Of a stretch of DNA of 64,000 bases, positions 11,365 through 24,047 are shown in pieces. The translations under genes were made by a program, and so were the position numbers. Numbering within the stretch: the first letter of the stretch is position 1; each line of letters starts with the position of its first letter. The notes beneath the pieces were generated by a model. It was not told where the DNA came from. It ran no database searches and saw only the letters and a program-made list of their open reading frames with translations. Source of the stretch: Takakia lepidozioides (Eukaryota; Streptophyta; Takakiopsida; Takakiales; Takakiaceae); NCBI GenBank assembly GCA_030704615.1, contig CM060734.1, forward strand, positions 32,256,042 through 32,320,041, written 5' to 3'.

Positions 11365-11765
11365 AACAACCTTCCATAGGTACTCTAACATATTTGCATT
11401 AAGCAATTTTTAACTTGACATGAACATCCTTCCAAAAGGTATCCATCGCGCATGTTCTAATGGTAAGAACAACCGTTCGTAAGGTATTCAACATATTTGT
11501 TTGGATTTTATGTAAGTTAAAAATGACACACAACAATCTTCCGGAGGGTACACCAATATGTTTGGATTGAGCAATTTTAAAATTGACATGAACAACCTTC
11601 CGGCAGGTTATCCATCGCGCATGACCTAATGATAGAAACAACCTTCCGTAACATATCAACATATTTGTTTGGATTTCATGCAAGTTAAAAAATGATAGAA
11701 ACAATCTTCCGGAGGGTATACCAATATGTTTGGATTGAGCAATTTTAAAATTGATATGAACCAAG
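11365..11765. repeat. 168-bp tandem repeat, about 2.4 copies
   Basis: The word AGCAATTTTxAA(A/C)TTGA(C/T)ATGAAC recurs at 11403, 11571 and 11739, exactly 168 bp apart. Between them ACAACCTTCC, CATCGCGCATG and CAACATATTTGTTTGGATTT recur in order. Because 168 is a multiple of three, the minus strand stays open over the array, but this looks like a by-product, not a gene. Confidence 0.8.
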
Positions 11766-13384
11766 TGATCATGGGTTCAAAACGATACTGGGTCTATGTT
11801 GGATGTTACTCATTATGGCCAATCCAGCTATAAAAAGGGGGTAAATAGATCAACCGCTACTTAATGTGTGAGTACCTGGAATTTGAGTCCTTTGGGGAAC
11901 TTGGTTAGACAACTCTGTTGCCTCCATTACGGCCATTAGAAGTCGAAATGGAGCCTTTCGAGATGAAGTGACAAATTACATTTGCTTCAATATGTTTTTT
12001 TTAAATTTTTTAATTATATTTTTAATCTCTTCGTGGACGATATACACAAAATCCTTTGCTTGAAAAATTGTAGTGAAGAAAACATTTACAATTCTTTTGT
12101 AAGTTGAACTGGTTCATTGGAGAAAAAGAATCATTTTTAACCTCCAACTCTTTCAAACCTGGGCCTAATTTATTTATAGTGGCATCTGACTAGTTTAGAA
12201 AGTATTATGTGAATATCCCTCATGAAACATCATCTCTGCTTGTGAGTTTTAGACCCGTGACATGGTCATCCACATGTGTGTAGCTAGTGTCATTTCAGGG
12301 CCATTTTAGACTATATGAAACATTTTGGATCAATTTAACCCTTAAAGGACGAGGTAAGTTTTAGCACTTTTGGGTCAAAATAGTATATACCTGACGTGCC
12401 TAGTTATATCTTCCTACCGCGATCCATCCACATGGATGAACCATACAAACTCATCCTTACTGACGACCACCCTCTCACAAAGTCTTGGCAGATTTCACCA
12501 TTCTAATTGGGAGATTATAACAAAAAAACAATGACACAATTTTGAACCCAAATAAAAATTACATCACAAAATTTTGTTTGACCGAGGAAATTCTGCAAGT
12601 TGCGAATTTTTCTTGGATGAATGGCCTCCACATTCACAATTACGGGCACGTAGCAGGCATTCTCTCATAATTTCATAGATTTGGGTGGGGCTGCTTTGTA
12701 TGTGAATTTAGGGGGGTAAATTATCCAAAATTGCTCTACTAAGATCAATGCTCCTAAAACGTCCCATGATTTTAGAGCAAATCCAATTTCCTGCGGTGAA
12801 TCTATGCTTTGCAAACATCTTACATCGTAAAAAAGAAAAAGAAAAAAAAGAGAGCAAAATTACAGGTTGGATGAATAATTTGTGAGTTTCTTGACCATGA
12901 GTTAAGCACGTGGCAAGCACCTAACCTGCCACGTGGGCGGTCAACTTGCGGATACACCCCTGCGCCACCAAAATCCTGGACCTCCGGACGCTTCGAAAAT
13001 TCTAGCGTGTAGGGGTTTAATTGTTTTTATGCATCATCTATTGGAGCGAGTACAGGCGAGGGGGCCCAAATTTTCATTCAGATGTCACCTTCATCCGAGC
13101 TCATCCATGAAAGATACGACATGGATGAAAAATGCCGCTACCCGAAATGGATCGAGTCGTAAAAAGCAAATTGGTCTGGATATTGGTCCCTAGATGCATA
13201 TTAAAATCCTAGGGACCAAAGTGGGTGTGTATAAAGGCCTTGGGACCAAGACCAAGAAACTTAAAATGAGGTGTATCATTCTTCCTCATCTTCATCTTTT
13301 CCACCCAACATTTGAGATTGATTCTAACAGTCACAATCATTTGAAACAATTATATTTTCATATTTCTATACTTCAACCACTTTT
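11766..13384. other. No gene seen
   Basis: AT-rich to about 12900, then balanced DNA. No supported coding sequence or repeat family. A GTGCCACGTGG-like word (CACGTG) occurs near 12935. Confidence 0.4.
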
Positions 13385-13700
13385 TTAGTGGCAAAGAGTC
13401 GCCAAATTTCTTGGCTCGGGTCCTGGCAAGGGGGGGTTGAAAACATGAGGGTTTAAAAACGATGGATTTCGCCAGAATATGATCTGGTGGGCCCGCGACA
13501 GGGGTTAAATGCAATGAGGACGTTAAAAACAATGAATTTTTCCAAAATCTGATCTGGTGGGCCATGACAAGGGTTAACGCCCATGGAGCCCAAAATGTGC
13601 TTTTGTTTTTATTTAAAGTTAATATATCTTTGAGATTTTGGCAAATTTTCGTGAAATCTGTGCCGTTGAGAGCCCAGAAGTTGGCCATATGCTGTTGTTT
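13385..13700. repeat. Dispersed repeat, copy 1 (second copy near 17390-17470)
   Basis: Two in-tandem variants of a TTAAAAACxATGxATTT...ATCTGATCTGGTGGGCC segment occur at about 13450-13495 and 13525-13565. A related segment (TTTAAAAAGCATGCATTTCG, then ATCTGATGTGGCGGGCC) lies near 17395-17440, beyond the piggyBac relic. The repeat therefore brackets the transposase remnant at both sides. Confidence 0.5.
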
Positions 13701-14121
13701 ACCGATTAGCAGATCATCTGTCGTTGCAAACTTTAGGGTTTTCAAGTGCGAGAGGGTCTGCTGGCCCTCCTGTCGCTCTCGTATGTTGGCCTCCCGCGGT
13801 TTGCTGGCATCGTGTTTCCTTTGCGCCCTTTGTGTCCTGGTCGTGGGACCTTGCTTGTAGGTGTCCGTTGGGCTTACAGTGCAGGTTGCCATTGCTGGAA
13901 TTGCATGCTTGTCTCTCCCGCTAAGTGTCTCTTGCAATTACTAGCTTGCCTTACTTGTATGTTCTATCTTGCTTTGTGTGAAACTACATAGTTGCAATGT
14001 CTTACATTTCTTGCACGTACTTTTTTTTTTTTGCAAGTTCTCTTAGATTTGAGAGCCTCATCAAGGCATCGCGGTTGTGTCACTAATCTAGGCAATCCTT
14101 CATCTAGCTCTTGTGTAAGTA

Positions 14122-14373
14122 ATGGGGTCTGGAGATTCCCCTCCCCCACCACCTGCTCATCTAACCACGGAGGCAACTGTCATCGGTCACTGGGCGGGGA
14201 GCTTGGGCATATTTGGAGAGCAAACTGTAAAGTTGCTTGGGGCTTTGAACAATGACTATCTACTGGAGTTGAAAAATCCTGCACTGGTGTCATGGCCTTC
14301 ATTTCTTGGGCCTGCTATTTTTTACTATTTATGGAGAAGAGAAGCAGTCGAGATCCTGGGTTGGATTGAGTGA
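14122..14373 (+). other. Unrecognised open frame, 83 codons
   Basis: An ATG opens MGSGDSPPPPPAHLTTEATV and continues with HWAGSLGIFGEQTVKLLG and LNNDYLLELKNP. I do not recognise it. It lies about 400 bp upstream of the acidic leader of the piggyBac relic in the same orientation and might be an upstream exon of that element, or chance. Confidence 0.25.
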
Positions 14374-14784
14374 AAAGATGAAGGCCATAATGGTGGTTTC
14401 TCTCCTGAAGTGAATGCATTATTGAGGAGCAAGAGTTGGGCATGACTTTGAGAACTAAATGCTAGCTCCCAGTATATTGAGACTGAAAAGTTTGGCACGT
14501 TCTTTGGATAAGGATGATTCTTTGTCTGCTTTTCTTTCTAATTTCTCATGTGATGTTTCAACCGGGCCTAGTACAACTTACTCATTGCGAAGCTCGCAAG
14601 TATGTTTGGAAGATGTTGCTTGGTATAGTGAGTCGAGGTTCGATTCTAGACCTGTGGGTCGATGTACTGTCAAGGTGGCTGTTTTGAACTTGCATGTGGA
14701 AGATGTGTCTTCCTCGTCCAACACAGTTATTCTTTAACTTGGGACATTGTGGCAGAAACACATTTCTTTCTTATATCATTTTTT

Positions 14785-16340
14785 GCAGCCTTTGGTGTGC
14801 ATTCAGTATCCTCTTCATTGTGCGAAATTGTAGACGTGGATAGTTTATCTCTTACTTCCATGAATGATATGTTTGGTTTGTCTGTGGATGAGCCATCTTA
14901 CAAATCTGACAATGTGGATTCGGAATCGGATGACTCCGATTCTGACTATGACCCACATTTAAGGAGGTAGAAGATAGTCCTGCTGCATTTGGTGACCCAA
15001 ACATGTGGGAGTATTATGTGACCACTAGCAATCCCGCCCATGAGCTGGGCCAATATTCATTGCCTGAAAACTGACAGGATTGGCCTGCTGTAAACATGTT
15101 TGCGGACGACATGTGGAATTCTTCCACCGACTCTTTGGATGTCAAGGTAATGTGGACAGGTGCTGAGCCAGGCCCTAAGATTCCTTTCGGTGACAACCCC
15201 TATAGATTTTCTTAACTTGTTCTAGCCGGTGGTGTCAGTCATGCATAAGATAGATTGTCTTCAGACCAACATGCAGTATACACAAACTTTGAATTCCAAA
15301 GGGAATTTGAGGGGGGCCGCTGGTGGTACTCTATCACTGTACGGGAATTGCGAGCCTGGTTGCACATTCTATTGGGCATAAAGAATTGTCTAACACTCGT
15401 TGTTTTTGGAAGACCACTTTTGAATTCTTCAACTGTTCTTCCATAACTCGCATTAATGATTCATAACCGGTGGGAATTGGGGATGCCATACTACAGTGCC
15501 TTCATCTTGTAGATACTAACATCGTAGACAGTGGAGCCCCTGGATATGATAAATTGATAAGTTGGCGAAGACCCGGTGGTAATTGATAGATGCTCAAAAT
15601 GACCTAATAATATATAATATGCACAGTTTTGGCAGGCCGATCAGAACCTGTGTGTTGATGAAATGATGGTGAAGTACAAAGGGAAATACTATAAAGTGCA
15701 GCAGTATACATGACAATAAAACCTATGAAGGGAGGAATTAAGATTTGGTGTTTGACTGGAGCTAATTCAAGGTATGTGCACAAGATGGAGGCATACCTTG
15801 GCAGGGAGGAAGATGTGGAATTGGCTACTATCTGGATTTGAGGGGAAATGACATATTGTCACAATCGACAATTTCTTCTCTTGCCCGAGTTTGCTTTTAT
15901 ATGACCTTGCTGCAATTGGTATCTATGCTACTGGTACTGTGAAGAAAATGTGTGTGGGGACCTCTAAATGTTTGGACTTAGCAAAAACATGAGAGAAACA
16001 GGAGAGAGAGGCAAGCTCGACTACCGCATGCATATTTCTAACAAGCTTGTTGCGTTGTATTGATATGATAACAAATGTGTGAACCTCTTCAGAACTGTTG
16101 TGAACCGGATGGATGATGACTCTTTCATTCAAAGGTGGTACCATGGTGCCCACCGTCTTGTCCCCACCCCCAATCGTGAAGCATGACTAGCATTACATGA
16201 ATGGGGTTGATGTGCAAGATCAGTTGTGTGGCAATGTCCCTTCTGAATACCTAACTACTTTAGATGTGGGAGGATTTATGCTAGTTCTATGTTTGAAGAG
16301 TTTGTATTAGATATGGTGTCACCTTGCCAAATGAAAATTG
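14785..16340 (+). pseudogene. piggyBac-type transposase, decayed
   Basis: An acidic N-terminal tail (DSESDDSDSDYDPHLRR) ends near 14970. It is followed by a WWYSITVRELRAWLHILLGI block near 15318-15378, LHLVDTNIVDSG and YDKLISWRP near 15506-15566, and then the core. The core has VDEMMVKYKGKYYKVQQY (first catalytic Asp at about 15657) with KPMKGGIKIWCLTG, IDNFFSCPSLLL (second Asp at about 15867) with GIYATGTVKK, and YDNK (third Asp at about 16067). YMNGVDVQDQLCGN near 16195-16235 is the usual late NxVDxxDQ block. Order and spacing fit the DDD catalytic domain of piggyBac. Several stops, frameshifts and a TGA in place of a Trp codon show that it is dead. No TTAA-flanked terminal repeats were identified. 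Confidence 0.8.
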
Positions 16341-16784
16341 GTGTGGTAGGATGGGCTGATGCAAGTGGTTGTGCAACAGACTCGCCCTACATTTGCGCAA
16401 CTAATAGGGCGTTAATTTCTATTTATGTGCTGTTGTCATTGTGGTGGATATTGAACTCTAAGATGCAGCATAGTAGATGTTGGTTTTATAATATGACAAT
16501 GGAGCAACGGCAATTTTGTAGGGCTTACTATGGTGAAGTTCAATGTGATTTGCTGCCCATTTTGTACGGTTGCTAGTGCATATTTTGTAGGGCTGCTATT
16601 GTGCAACTCAATGGTGTTGCTACAGATTTTGATGGTCTTCTGAGTGCAGTTCAATGTTGTTGAAGGGGATTGTGTAGGCCAGCTAGTGCAGCTGAATGCA
16701 GGTTCTGCTGCAGTTTATGTAGGGCTGCTAGTGCTCAATGGCTTTTAGCAAGCTAAGGTCCTAGGTACATAGGTGTTAGTCCCC

Positions 16785-16880
16785 TGGCCAAGTGGCGGTG
16801 CATACAAGGGGGGGGGGGAATCATCCCCTTGTGGTCATACATGAGCTGTCAATTGGGATAGTCTCGTAGGTTCAAATCCC
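16785..16880 (+). repeat. tRNA-derived SINE-like sequence (box A and box B)
   Basis: TGGCCAAGTGGCGG at 16785-16798 resembles box A of Ser/Leu-type tRNAs, and GGTTCAAATCCC at 16869-16880 is a good box B. The distance and the long middle part suggest a type II tRNA ancestor. A proper acceptor stem does not form, so a SINE or tRNA relic is more likely than a working tRNA gene. Confidence 0.45.
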
Positions 16881-17440
16881 ACACATGTACTTCGGCTTAG
16901 GAGGTGGAATGTGGATGGTGGTCTCTTGTGACAAGCATAGGTAGGTCCTACTCATTCAATCATTGATGGAGAAACACAAACAATAGTTGAAATGAAAAAA
17001 CTACCCCCAGTCTTTCACCAAGTGTCACGCCCACATGGATTGGCCAAATCCCTTGGTTTTTGTTTTGTTGGATGCAGCATCCCAAGGGGATGGACTGACG
17101 GTCGCAGATTCAGCTCAAATGAATCTCATACACGTCACTCAATTTCCAAATTTACCAACTCCAATTTCATTTGTCTTCCTAGGTGGCCCAAAAACCGGCC
17201 CCACACTCAATGGTGGGAATTTGGCATATCTGGATGGACTGCCTCCAAATTTTGCATGTAAGTGAAGGAGATAGGTGAGCACAAAATTCGCTGTCAATTT
17301 TTTGGAATTCTCATTTTCCTGCAAGTGTTTTCGATTTTTCACTGCGAGGGTCTCATTGTTTGGAAAAGTCAACGACACCTTGTGGGCGTTTAAGGGTTTA
17401 AAAAGCATGCATTTCGTCAAAAATCTGATGTGGCGGGCCC

Positions 17441-18080
17441 AATGTCCGCTAGGGGATTGCAGGAGGAGACACTTGTCACCATCCTTGAGATGAACAGTAT
17501 TAGAACGGAGGGTCCAGATCCCATATTGTTAGTATCACGAAGTTCTGTTTTGAAATCCTTTTTCACAAGCAGCGCTACTTGGAGTAATCATGATCACCAG
17601 TTGCCATAATTCCATAATATTCTTCTTATCTATTCTATTTGCCCGCACAAAAATCGCAAGCCTAGTGTAATTTTTTCTTTCCACAACTAATGAGCACTTC
17701 AAAAAATGTGGACGCACTGCCAAAGCAAGCGTAAATAAGAGCCTCTTCACAATGAACACTACTGTAGTATACTCGTCACAAAACCAAGTTCAGCCCTGCA
17801 CATATCTGCCCCATCCGAAAGCCATATTATTGATATCAAGACATGTCTCATTCCCGGGCGACGAGATTTTTTGAAGACATGGCCATTCACGGTTTTCTTT
17901 ATTTTTATCTTTCATTTAATTTATTTTTATTTTTTTTCAAAAGGAAACCTGGGAGCGACAGCCCACAATTCAGGCCCTTGAGGAGGGGAAAAAATTAACC
18001 CCCTTTCATTTATTGGCCATGAGACTTACAGGACGATCAACGGCGTACATACCGTCACGAACAATCCCACACACATGGGC
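17441..18080. other. No gene seen
   Basis: Mixed-composition DNA with a T-rich patch at about 17895-17940. No supported feature. Confidence 0.4.
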
Positions 18081-18084
18081 AGGG

Positions 18085-18155
18085 CAGAGGGTTTGAACCC
18101 CGAACCACCAGGGCGACACACCGTGCACTTACCAGCTGAGCTACAAGCCGATGTG
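18085..18155 (-). repeat. tRNA-derived SINE-like sequence (minus strand)
   Basis: Read on the minus strand, TAGCTCAGCTGG (about 18132-18143) is a near-consensus box A and GGTTCAAACCC (about 18089-18099) a consensus box B, in the right order. The flanks do not pair as an acceptor stem. This is a SINE head or tRNA pseudogene. Confidence 0.55.
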
Positions 18156-18159
18156 CTCA

Positions 18160-19448
18160 TTTTTCAATTTGTAATCGTTGGGCCCATGAATGATCGAGGA
18201 CATGCACAACCTGGCATAATTCTCAAGTCTGGATGATGATGACTCTCATCATAATAATAACTAATCAAAGTAGAGCTAAACACGGACTACAGAGAATAAG
18301 GATTTGATCACAGAACCACCACCCTAGGAATCTCGCACGCTTGAACTGCCCATCTGTAGATCTGTTGGTGAACCGTCCTGCTGTGAACCGTCCACGTGGC
18401 TTCACATTCGACCGTCCAAGCTGCATGAGGGAGCATCTCGGCCGCCGAACAAGAAAGTCGAACAAGTTGTGCAAAAGATGTTGGAGGTGGCGGCGTTATT
18501 GGCCGTTGCTTATATATAACGGCGCGGGCCAACTTCGGTGCTTTGCTTATGGGATAATTCGGGCCTCCATTAGCAATGGAATAATCGGTCGCGATTTCAA
18601 ATCTGAGGATCGGGATCTGCGATGGGCGTGATAAAACCCGCAGGTCGTCTCGCTCATCGGCTCGCTGTCTTGATCGCCTCGTCTGTGCTTCGTGTGCTTG
18701 CGGGAGCATCCATGTCTTGATTGTGCTCAGCTTGCCTTGCCTGCGCTTTGCTGAAAGCTCTAGGGGTGGAACGAAGCATTAATGAGGACGAGGAGCATTG
18801 AAGGGGCACAGAAAGAGTGCGTGATGGTGAGGAGTGGCGAGCAGTCAGGAGATGTAGGTACACGAGAGCTTAGTCGGTGGAGAAGCGGTGGGGAGAGGGA
18901 GTAGAATTTTGAAGAGAGACAGCGAGAAAGGGGAGTCATAGGGCAGATTATTGTTATTATTCTTTTCTTTCAAACTCTGTGATGAGTTTGAAACTGGTTT
19001 GGAAATTTTGAATGCTCTGAGGAGATTGATTGTTCACATATTTCGGGGAGGACGTGGGCCAGAAGTATTCTTCTTGCGGTGATTCTTAAGACTGAGTCAC
19101 CTCTTAGGCAGGGAGAGGGATAGAGGAAGAGTGCGAGCGCGAGTTTTATTTCCTCAAACTTACCTCTCCAACGCGGTTCACAGAAAGAGAGAGCGATGAG
19201 AAAAAAGCAGGGGTGGAATCAGTTTCGCTGGAAGATTCATGTTAGCGCAAGATTTTCCTAGGAATTTTGCTGGCAACAGTTCAAATTGTCTGCCTATCTT
19301 ACACCAATTGCAAATTCCGCGGCCTATTTTCCACCACGGATGCAGAGGTGGTAGCCCATCAAGCGTAAAATTAGAGACGTGTGTAGTGGAGAGGGGCATA
19401 CCCAAGGCTTCGAAGGAGAGAGAATAAAGAAGAGGGAAGTGATATACT
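18160..19448. promoter_or_regulatory. Upstream region of the nucleotide-sugar transporter gene
   Basis: No coding gene supported. A TATATATAAC word at about 18510 lies in a GC-rich, locally palindromic setting. GA-rich tracts (GAGAGGGA, GAGAGAGCG) run through 18880-19200. The transcription start cannot be fixed from sequence; the region probably holds promoter and 5' leader. Confidence 0.35.
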
Positions 19449-19595
19449 ATGGAGCAAGCAGAGGAGCCCCACGTCAGGTTGTTGGGCATCAACGTGAGCT
19501 CGAAGCCTCGATGGCTTCAACTCCTGATTTGTGGGGGAGGTTTCTTTTTTGGGTACCTCGTCAACGGAGTCTGCGAGGTCAGTCCTCTTCACCTC

Positions 19596-19634
<39 letters not shown>

Positions 19635-22600
19635 ACTCAACCATGGATTGGTATTGGATTTCAATGGTCTTACTCGCGTTTCACACTTCCGCAGCGTCTC
19701 TTTCTTCCAAGAGCTGGCTGGAGTCTATCATGTGCTATACACGCAGCGCTCTCTCTGTGTCGCTCTCTGTGGCTCCTACGGTGTAACAGAGTGTGTAATC
19801 ACATAGCCACGTCTGTTGCATCCGTGTTATGGTATAGAGCCCCACGTAATTGCGCTGCTTGACAATTCTCAGGATGAAGTCAGAAAATACAGGCCAGGCA
19901 AGAGGCGACAACCCGTCATCACATGGGTTTTAGTGAAGCGAGGCATTTTACTTTCCTCTGCTTGTGTACATGACATCTAAACTTCACTCCAAATGCCAAT
20001 CACTCCTCTCCAGCTCTCACCTAACAGCTTCCATACTATGGTTAAACTCATAGCTGGTGAAATATAACTCCTTGCTACTTGGAGGCTGCCATTCAGTGGC
20101 GCTGAAAAGTACCCAACAAATGGGGGGTTTGCAATGTCCTTAACTCCAATTTTGTCCCTGGAACCTGGACATTCTTTGAGGAGCTTTGCTACACAATGTT
20201 TTCATCACGTCATTCTAATCAATATGATTGAGCACAAACAATCAGAGACATACACCCCAAGGAATTGGGGCTGTTCAGCTGTAGTTGTAGTGATAATGAT
20301 TTGCCATTATACAGTGTTGTGGCCTTGTGTGTGTAGCCTATTGTGGTTGGGTAATGGCCAATTCCATCCTACATGCAAGATTAGGCTTGTCTAGCTGGTC
20401 TCAAACATGAAAGTTACACTGTGCCATTGGGGGTATTGTACTAAGAGTTATCCTGCACTAATGAATTTTTCCTTATAAAGATAGGCAGATTGAAGTGACA
20501 GCTCAGACACTAACAATTTGTGGAACTGGGGGTGTGACACTGCAGGAGTACGTATACAACAGGCTTCAATTCAGGTCCATATTCTATGATTCCAGAGAGT
20601 GCCCATAGAGTTCTGAAAATTTCTAATAAGTCTATGCAATGAGTCTCTAGGAGAGAATCCAGCACAAGAAGCTTGAATCACACTGTAAGGGACCTATAAA
20701 ATGCATTAAGTAGGCCCTTCAAGTTATGCTGGTTCTGGGGAGGGCTCCCATCTTCTCCCGTACTTATGCTCTTTTGTGTATTTGCCTCTAAAAGCTTTTA
20801 CATATGTTGTTTATACATTAAGTAGACACTGCATGTTAAGGTGGCTCTAGGAATGCTTCTCCTGTAGTTTCTTAGTTTGTATTTTCCCCTATAAAGTATA
20901 CTGTATATTGTCTATACATTATAGGCACTGCAAGTTACATTGGCTCTGGGAACACTTCGATCTTCTCCTGCAGTTTCCCTTTTTATAATTGCCTTAAAAA
21001 GGTGTACTGTATGTTGTCCATTTGGTAAGAAACTCAACTGGATATTCTTTTATGTGACAATATGTCAGTGTGTTCTGTTTGGGGGGTGGCGCTCAGCTAT
21101 GGGTGGTATTTCACATTTGTCCAAGGGTTTGTGTACTTGGGACTTATTTCATGGCAAGGCTTTAGACTGAAGCATATACGGAATCCTTGGAAGACCTATA
21201 CCAAGCTGTCTGCTGTGCTGATGGGATCCCATGGGCTTACTAAAGGATCGCTCATGTTTCTTAACTATCCAGCTCAAATTATGTTCAAGTCCACCAAGGT
21301 ACTATTCTCATCCTCCGGATCTGTGTCACGGTGCTCCTGCAAGGTTGTGCTGCTTAGTGTGTTACCTTTATGTAGTCCCACAGGCTGAGAGAGAGCACAT
21401 GCTTTACTTGATCAAAGACATTCATGTATGTGGTGGTAATAGTGGCAGGGGCAAATCTATCCCCATGGGAATAAAAGTAACAATACTACTGTTACACTTC
21501 AACCACATGTAATCTATCTCTGGCATCTTCTGTTAAGGCCGTTTTCGGTCTCATTCAGGACTGTCTCTTCTTCGGGTGTTTTCTGTAGTTGGTGACTTTG
21601 ATTGAAGTAGCTTGACCTATGCAACCAATGACGTAATAGTATCCCACGTTGTCATCAAAGAAATGATAATGCAGGAGGAAGTGAGGAGGTCTGCTTGATT
21701 CTGAAAGTTTTTCTCGCAAGATGCATGTGCAGGTGTTGCCGGTAATGGTGATGGGGGCATTCATCCCAGGCCTGCGACGGCGGTACTCATTTCATGAGTA
21801 TGTGTCAGCAACAATGCTTGTTATGGGTCTTGTACTATTTACCCTTGCAGATGCCCATGCCTCACCCAATTTCAGTGTCTTGGGGGTGATTATGGTGGTC
21901 GCGGCACTTGTATTAGATGCTTTTCTGGGAAACTTGCAGGAGGCCATTTTCACCATGAACCCTGCTACTTCTCAGGTGAGCTCCAGCTACTTTGTTGCAC
22001 CCTGCAATAAAGCTGCCACCCCACTTGAGATTACTGTAAGCAAAGAGTAGCATACTTTCGCTTGTATTATCTTGGTTTCCTTTTATTTCTGTCCACTCTC
22101 CTTAGGTTTCCTCTTCCCTCTTTTGCTCTGTGTTAATTCTTGTCTGGATACAGAATTCTTCTTTGGTTTTGGATTCTCCTGCCCAACCTTCCAATCCATG
22201 CAATGTTCTCCTTGTCTTCACTGTGTTGAAGGACATACAGGGCGAGATGTATTTACCTATCTGTTCTTGCACCAGCCAATCCATAACCCAGTTCAGAGGG
22301 GAAATACTCTGAATGCCTTACTTAGAGTGGGATACCATCCATCACAAAGTCGATCATAACCTCACAGGGTATGACTCAATCTCAAGAGCACAAGTGCAAC
22401 ATTACTGGACGTGTGGAGGAATAGAACCTAGTGGCACAGCCTAGTGCCCAGCTTCAGAGATTCCTTTGGGTTTAGGTCTCCTGCTTGCTATTGAGCGAGA
22501 GAAGAGAGTGGTGGGGCTGGTCTATGAAGAAAGAGATACTGCCTCAATTAACTTGGATGCTACAGATGGAGATGCTCTTTTGTTCAACAGCAGTGGGATT

Positions 22601-24047
22601 GCCTTTTCTCGTCCCCCCCATGGTGATCACTGGGGAAATCTTTAGGGCTTGGACAAACTGCTTTGAGGTCCGTTTATCTTCAGCTTTCGTATTGTTCATA
22701 GACATTATGATCCTTTGCTGTACACATGTTGCAGCTGCAGTTTAGCAATATCTTTGCATGTGAGTTGCAGTGGTGAAAAGTTAAACTTCTTTTCTGTTTT
22801 GGAGGGGTAATGAAAAGGAGATGTACGCATTGCATTCATGCTTTGCTGGGTTCTTTGGAGTCAAGCGTCACTCTATGAACTGTGTGGTCATTCACATTGC
22901 CTTCCATTCTCCATATAGGAAAAGAGGAAGGAGATGAAATGGTAATGTCCGCCGGAAGGAAGAAAGAATGTACTCATAAGACATTGTTTGCCGTAGCCTT
23001 GTGGCCATTGACCCCGTGCCCGGTTTGAGCGGAACACAAAGGGACAGAAACTACCTTTGTCAAGGGCTGGCCATAACCCATCTTATCTGTATACTTATGT
23101 CTTCGTTTGGTTTGTTTGGTGCAGCATCCATATGTATATGTTGTGCTTTTTCTTGAGGCGATGGCAACCTTCATTGGGCAGCTTTCAGTCCTCTCACTCA
23201 TCGCTCTCTTTGGCGCTGCTACCACAGCTATGGTACACAGTTACTCTGAAATTACCTCCCTTCATTTTTAATCTGCTTTATCCTTGGGTTTGAAGCTACC
23301 CTGTGTATGTTTTTTCCTCTCCCTCTCTTTTCAGGTTTCCATGTGATGTTCTCCGAGTTGGTTTCTGTTTTTCTACTTTGTGCAATGGATTTCCTGTGGA
23401 TATTATAAAGTGTCTCGTTTCTTTCTTTCTTTCTGTCTCTCTCTTTCTCCAGTAGGTCTTGGTTTGTCTATCCTGTCCCATGGGTCCTTCTAGCCTCTTT
23501 GAATGTTATAAAGTTTCTTCTTTTTTCTCTGTTTGTGCTGCTAATTTCTGTTATGTCACCTTTTCTTATCCCACAAGCTCTTGGGACTTTCTGTGATGTT
23601 TGTATCCCTTGCGTTCTGTCCTTTGTCAAGAAAGGTTCTAGCCCGTAGCCCTTCATCTAGGGCAAAAAGGTCACTGCACAGAGACAATGGATGAATCCAA
23701 GAACAGTGACGGTGTGATAAGATGGTCTTAAGTGGTATTCCTTGAGGCACTGTCTAACAGCTGGGGGGTTGTTTGTATGGCAGGTAACAACAGCCCGGAA
23801 GGTTCTAACACTTCTCCTTTCATATATTATTTTCACCAAACCTCTGTCAGAGCAACATTTCACAGGTCTCCTCCTGATCATTATGGGGATAGTACTCAAG
23901 ATGATGCCTGACCAATGCCAGCACAAGACTGATTGCAATTCCTCATACGCTGAATCGCCGAAGGAGATTCTACCTTTAAAAACTGTGGGAAACGACAGAA
24001 CTGAAGATGAGGGGGAGAAGGTAGAGAGACTTTCAAACTCAGTCTGA
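19449..24047 (+). CDS. Nucleotide-sugar transporter, UTR2/SLC35B-like (seven exons, 358 aa)
   Basis: A drug/metabolite-transporter-fold membrane protein of the Golgi/ER, expected to exchange a nucleotide sugar (UDP-galactose type) or PAPS for its monophosphate. Exons: 19449-19577, 20546-20574, 21097-21298, 21733-21975, 22566-22667, 23125-23232, 23784-24047. All introns are GT-AG, phases match, and the total is 1077 nt including the stop. Landmarks are [19 protein letters not shown] (about 33-50), [15 protein letters not shown] (53-67), [29 protein letters not shown] (spanning the exon 3/4 join), [16 protein letters not shown] (exon 4), and [19 protein letters not shown] (from 273), the KxxT-type motif. 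The pattern matches the plant UTR2 / animal SLC35B3 group in order and length. The tail after LKMMPD is polar and diverged. Substrate cannot be told from sequence. The stop faces DXR (convergent). Confidence 0.93.
19599..19630. repeat. (TG)16 microsatellite in transporter intron 1
   Basis: Sixteen uninterrupted TG units start about 20 bp past the exon 1 donor. Their nearness to the splice site could make length changes matter for splicing. Confidence 0.95.
22985..23060. repeat. Dispersed SINE-like repeat in transporter intron 5
   Basis: The words GCCGTAGCCTTGTGGCCATTG, AAAGGGACAGAAACTACC and TTTGTCAAGGGCTGGCC match, with changes, segments near 29515-29565 (GCCATAGCCTTACGGCCATT) and 45615-45655 (AAAGGGACAGATCCTACC, TCTGTCAGGGGCTGACG). 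The shared order points to one short repeat family lying in introns and intergenic DNA. Confidence 0.45.

Noticed and set aside
18085-18155. Functional tRNA gene
   Set aside because: Box A and box B are good but no acceptor stem or proper anticodon stem can be formed; kept as a SINE-like relic.
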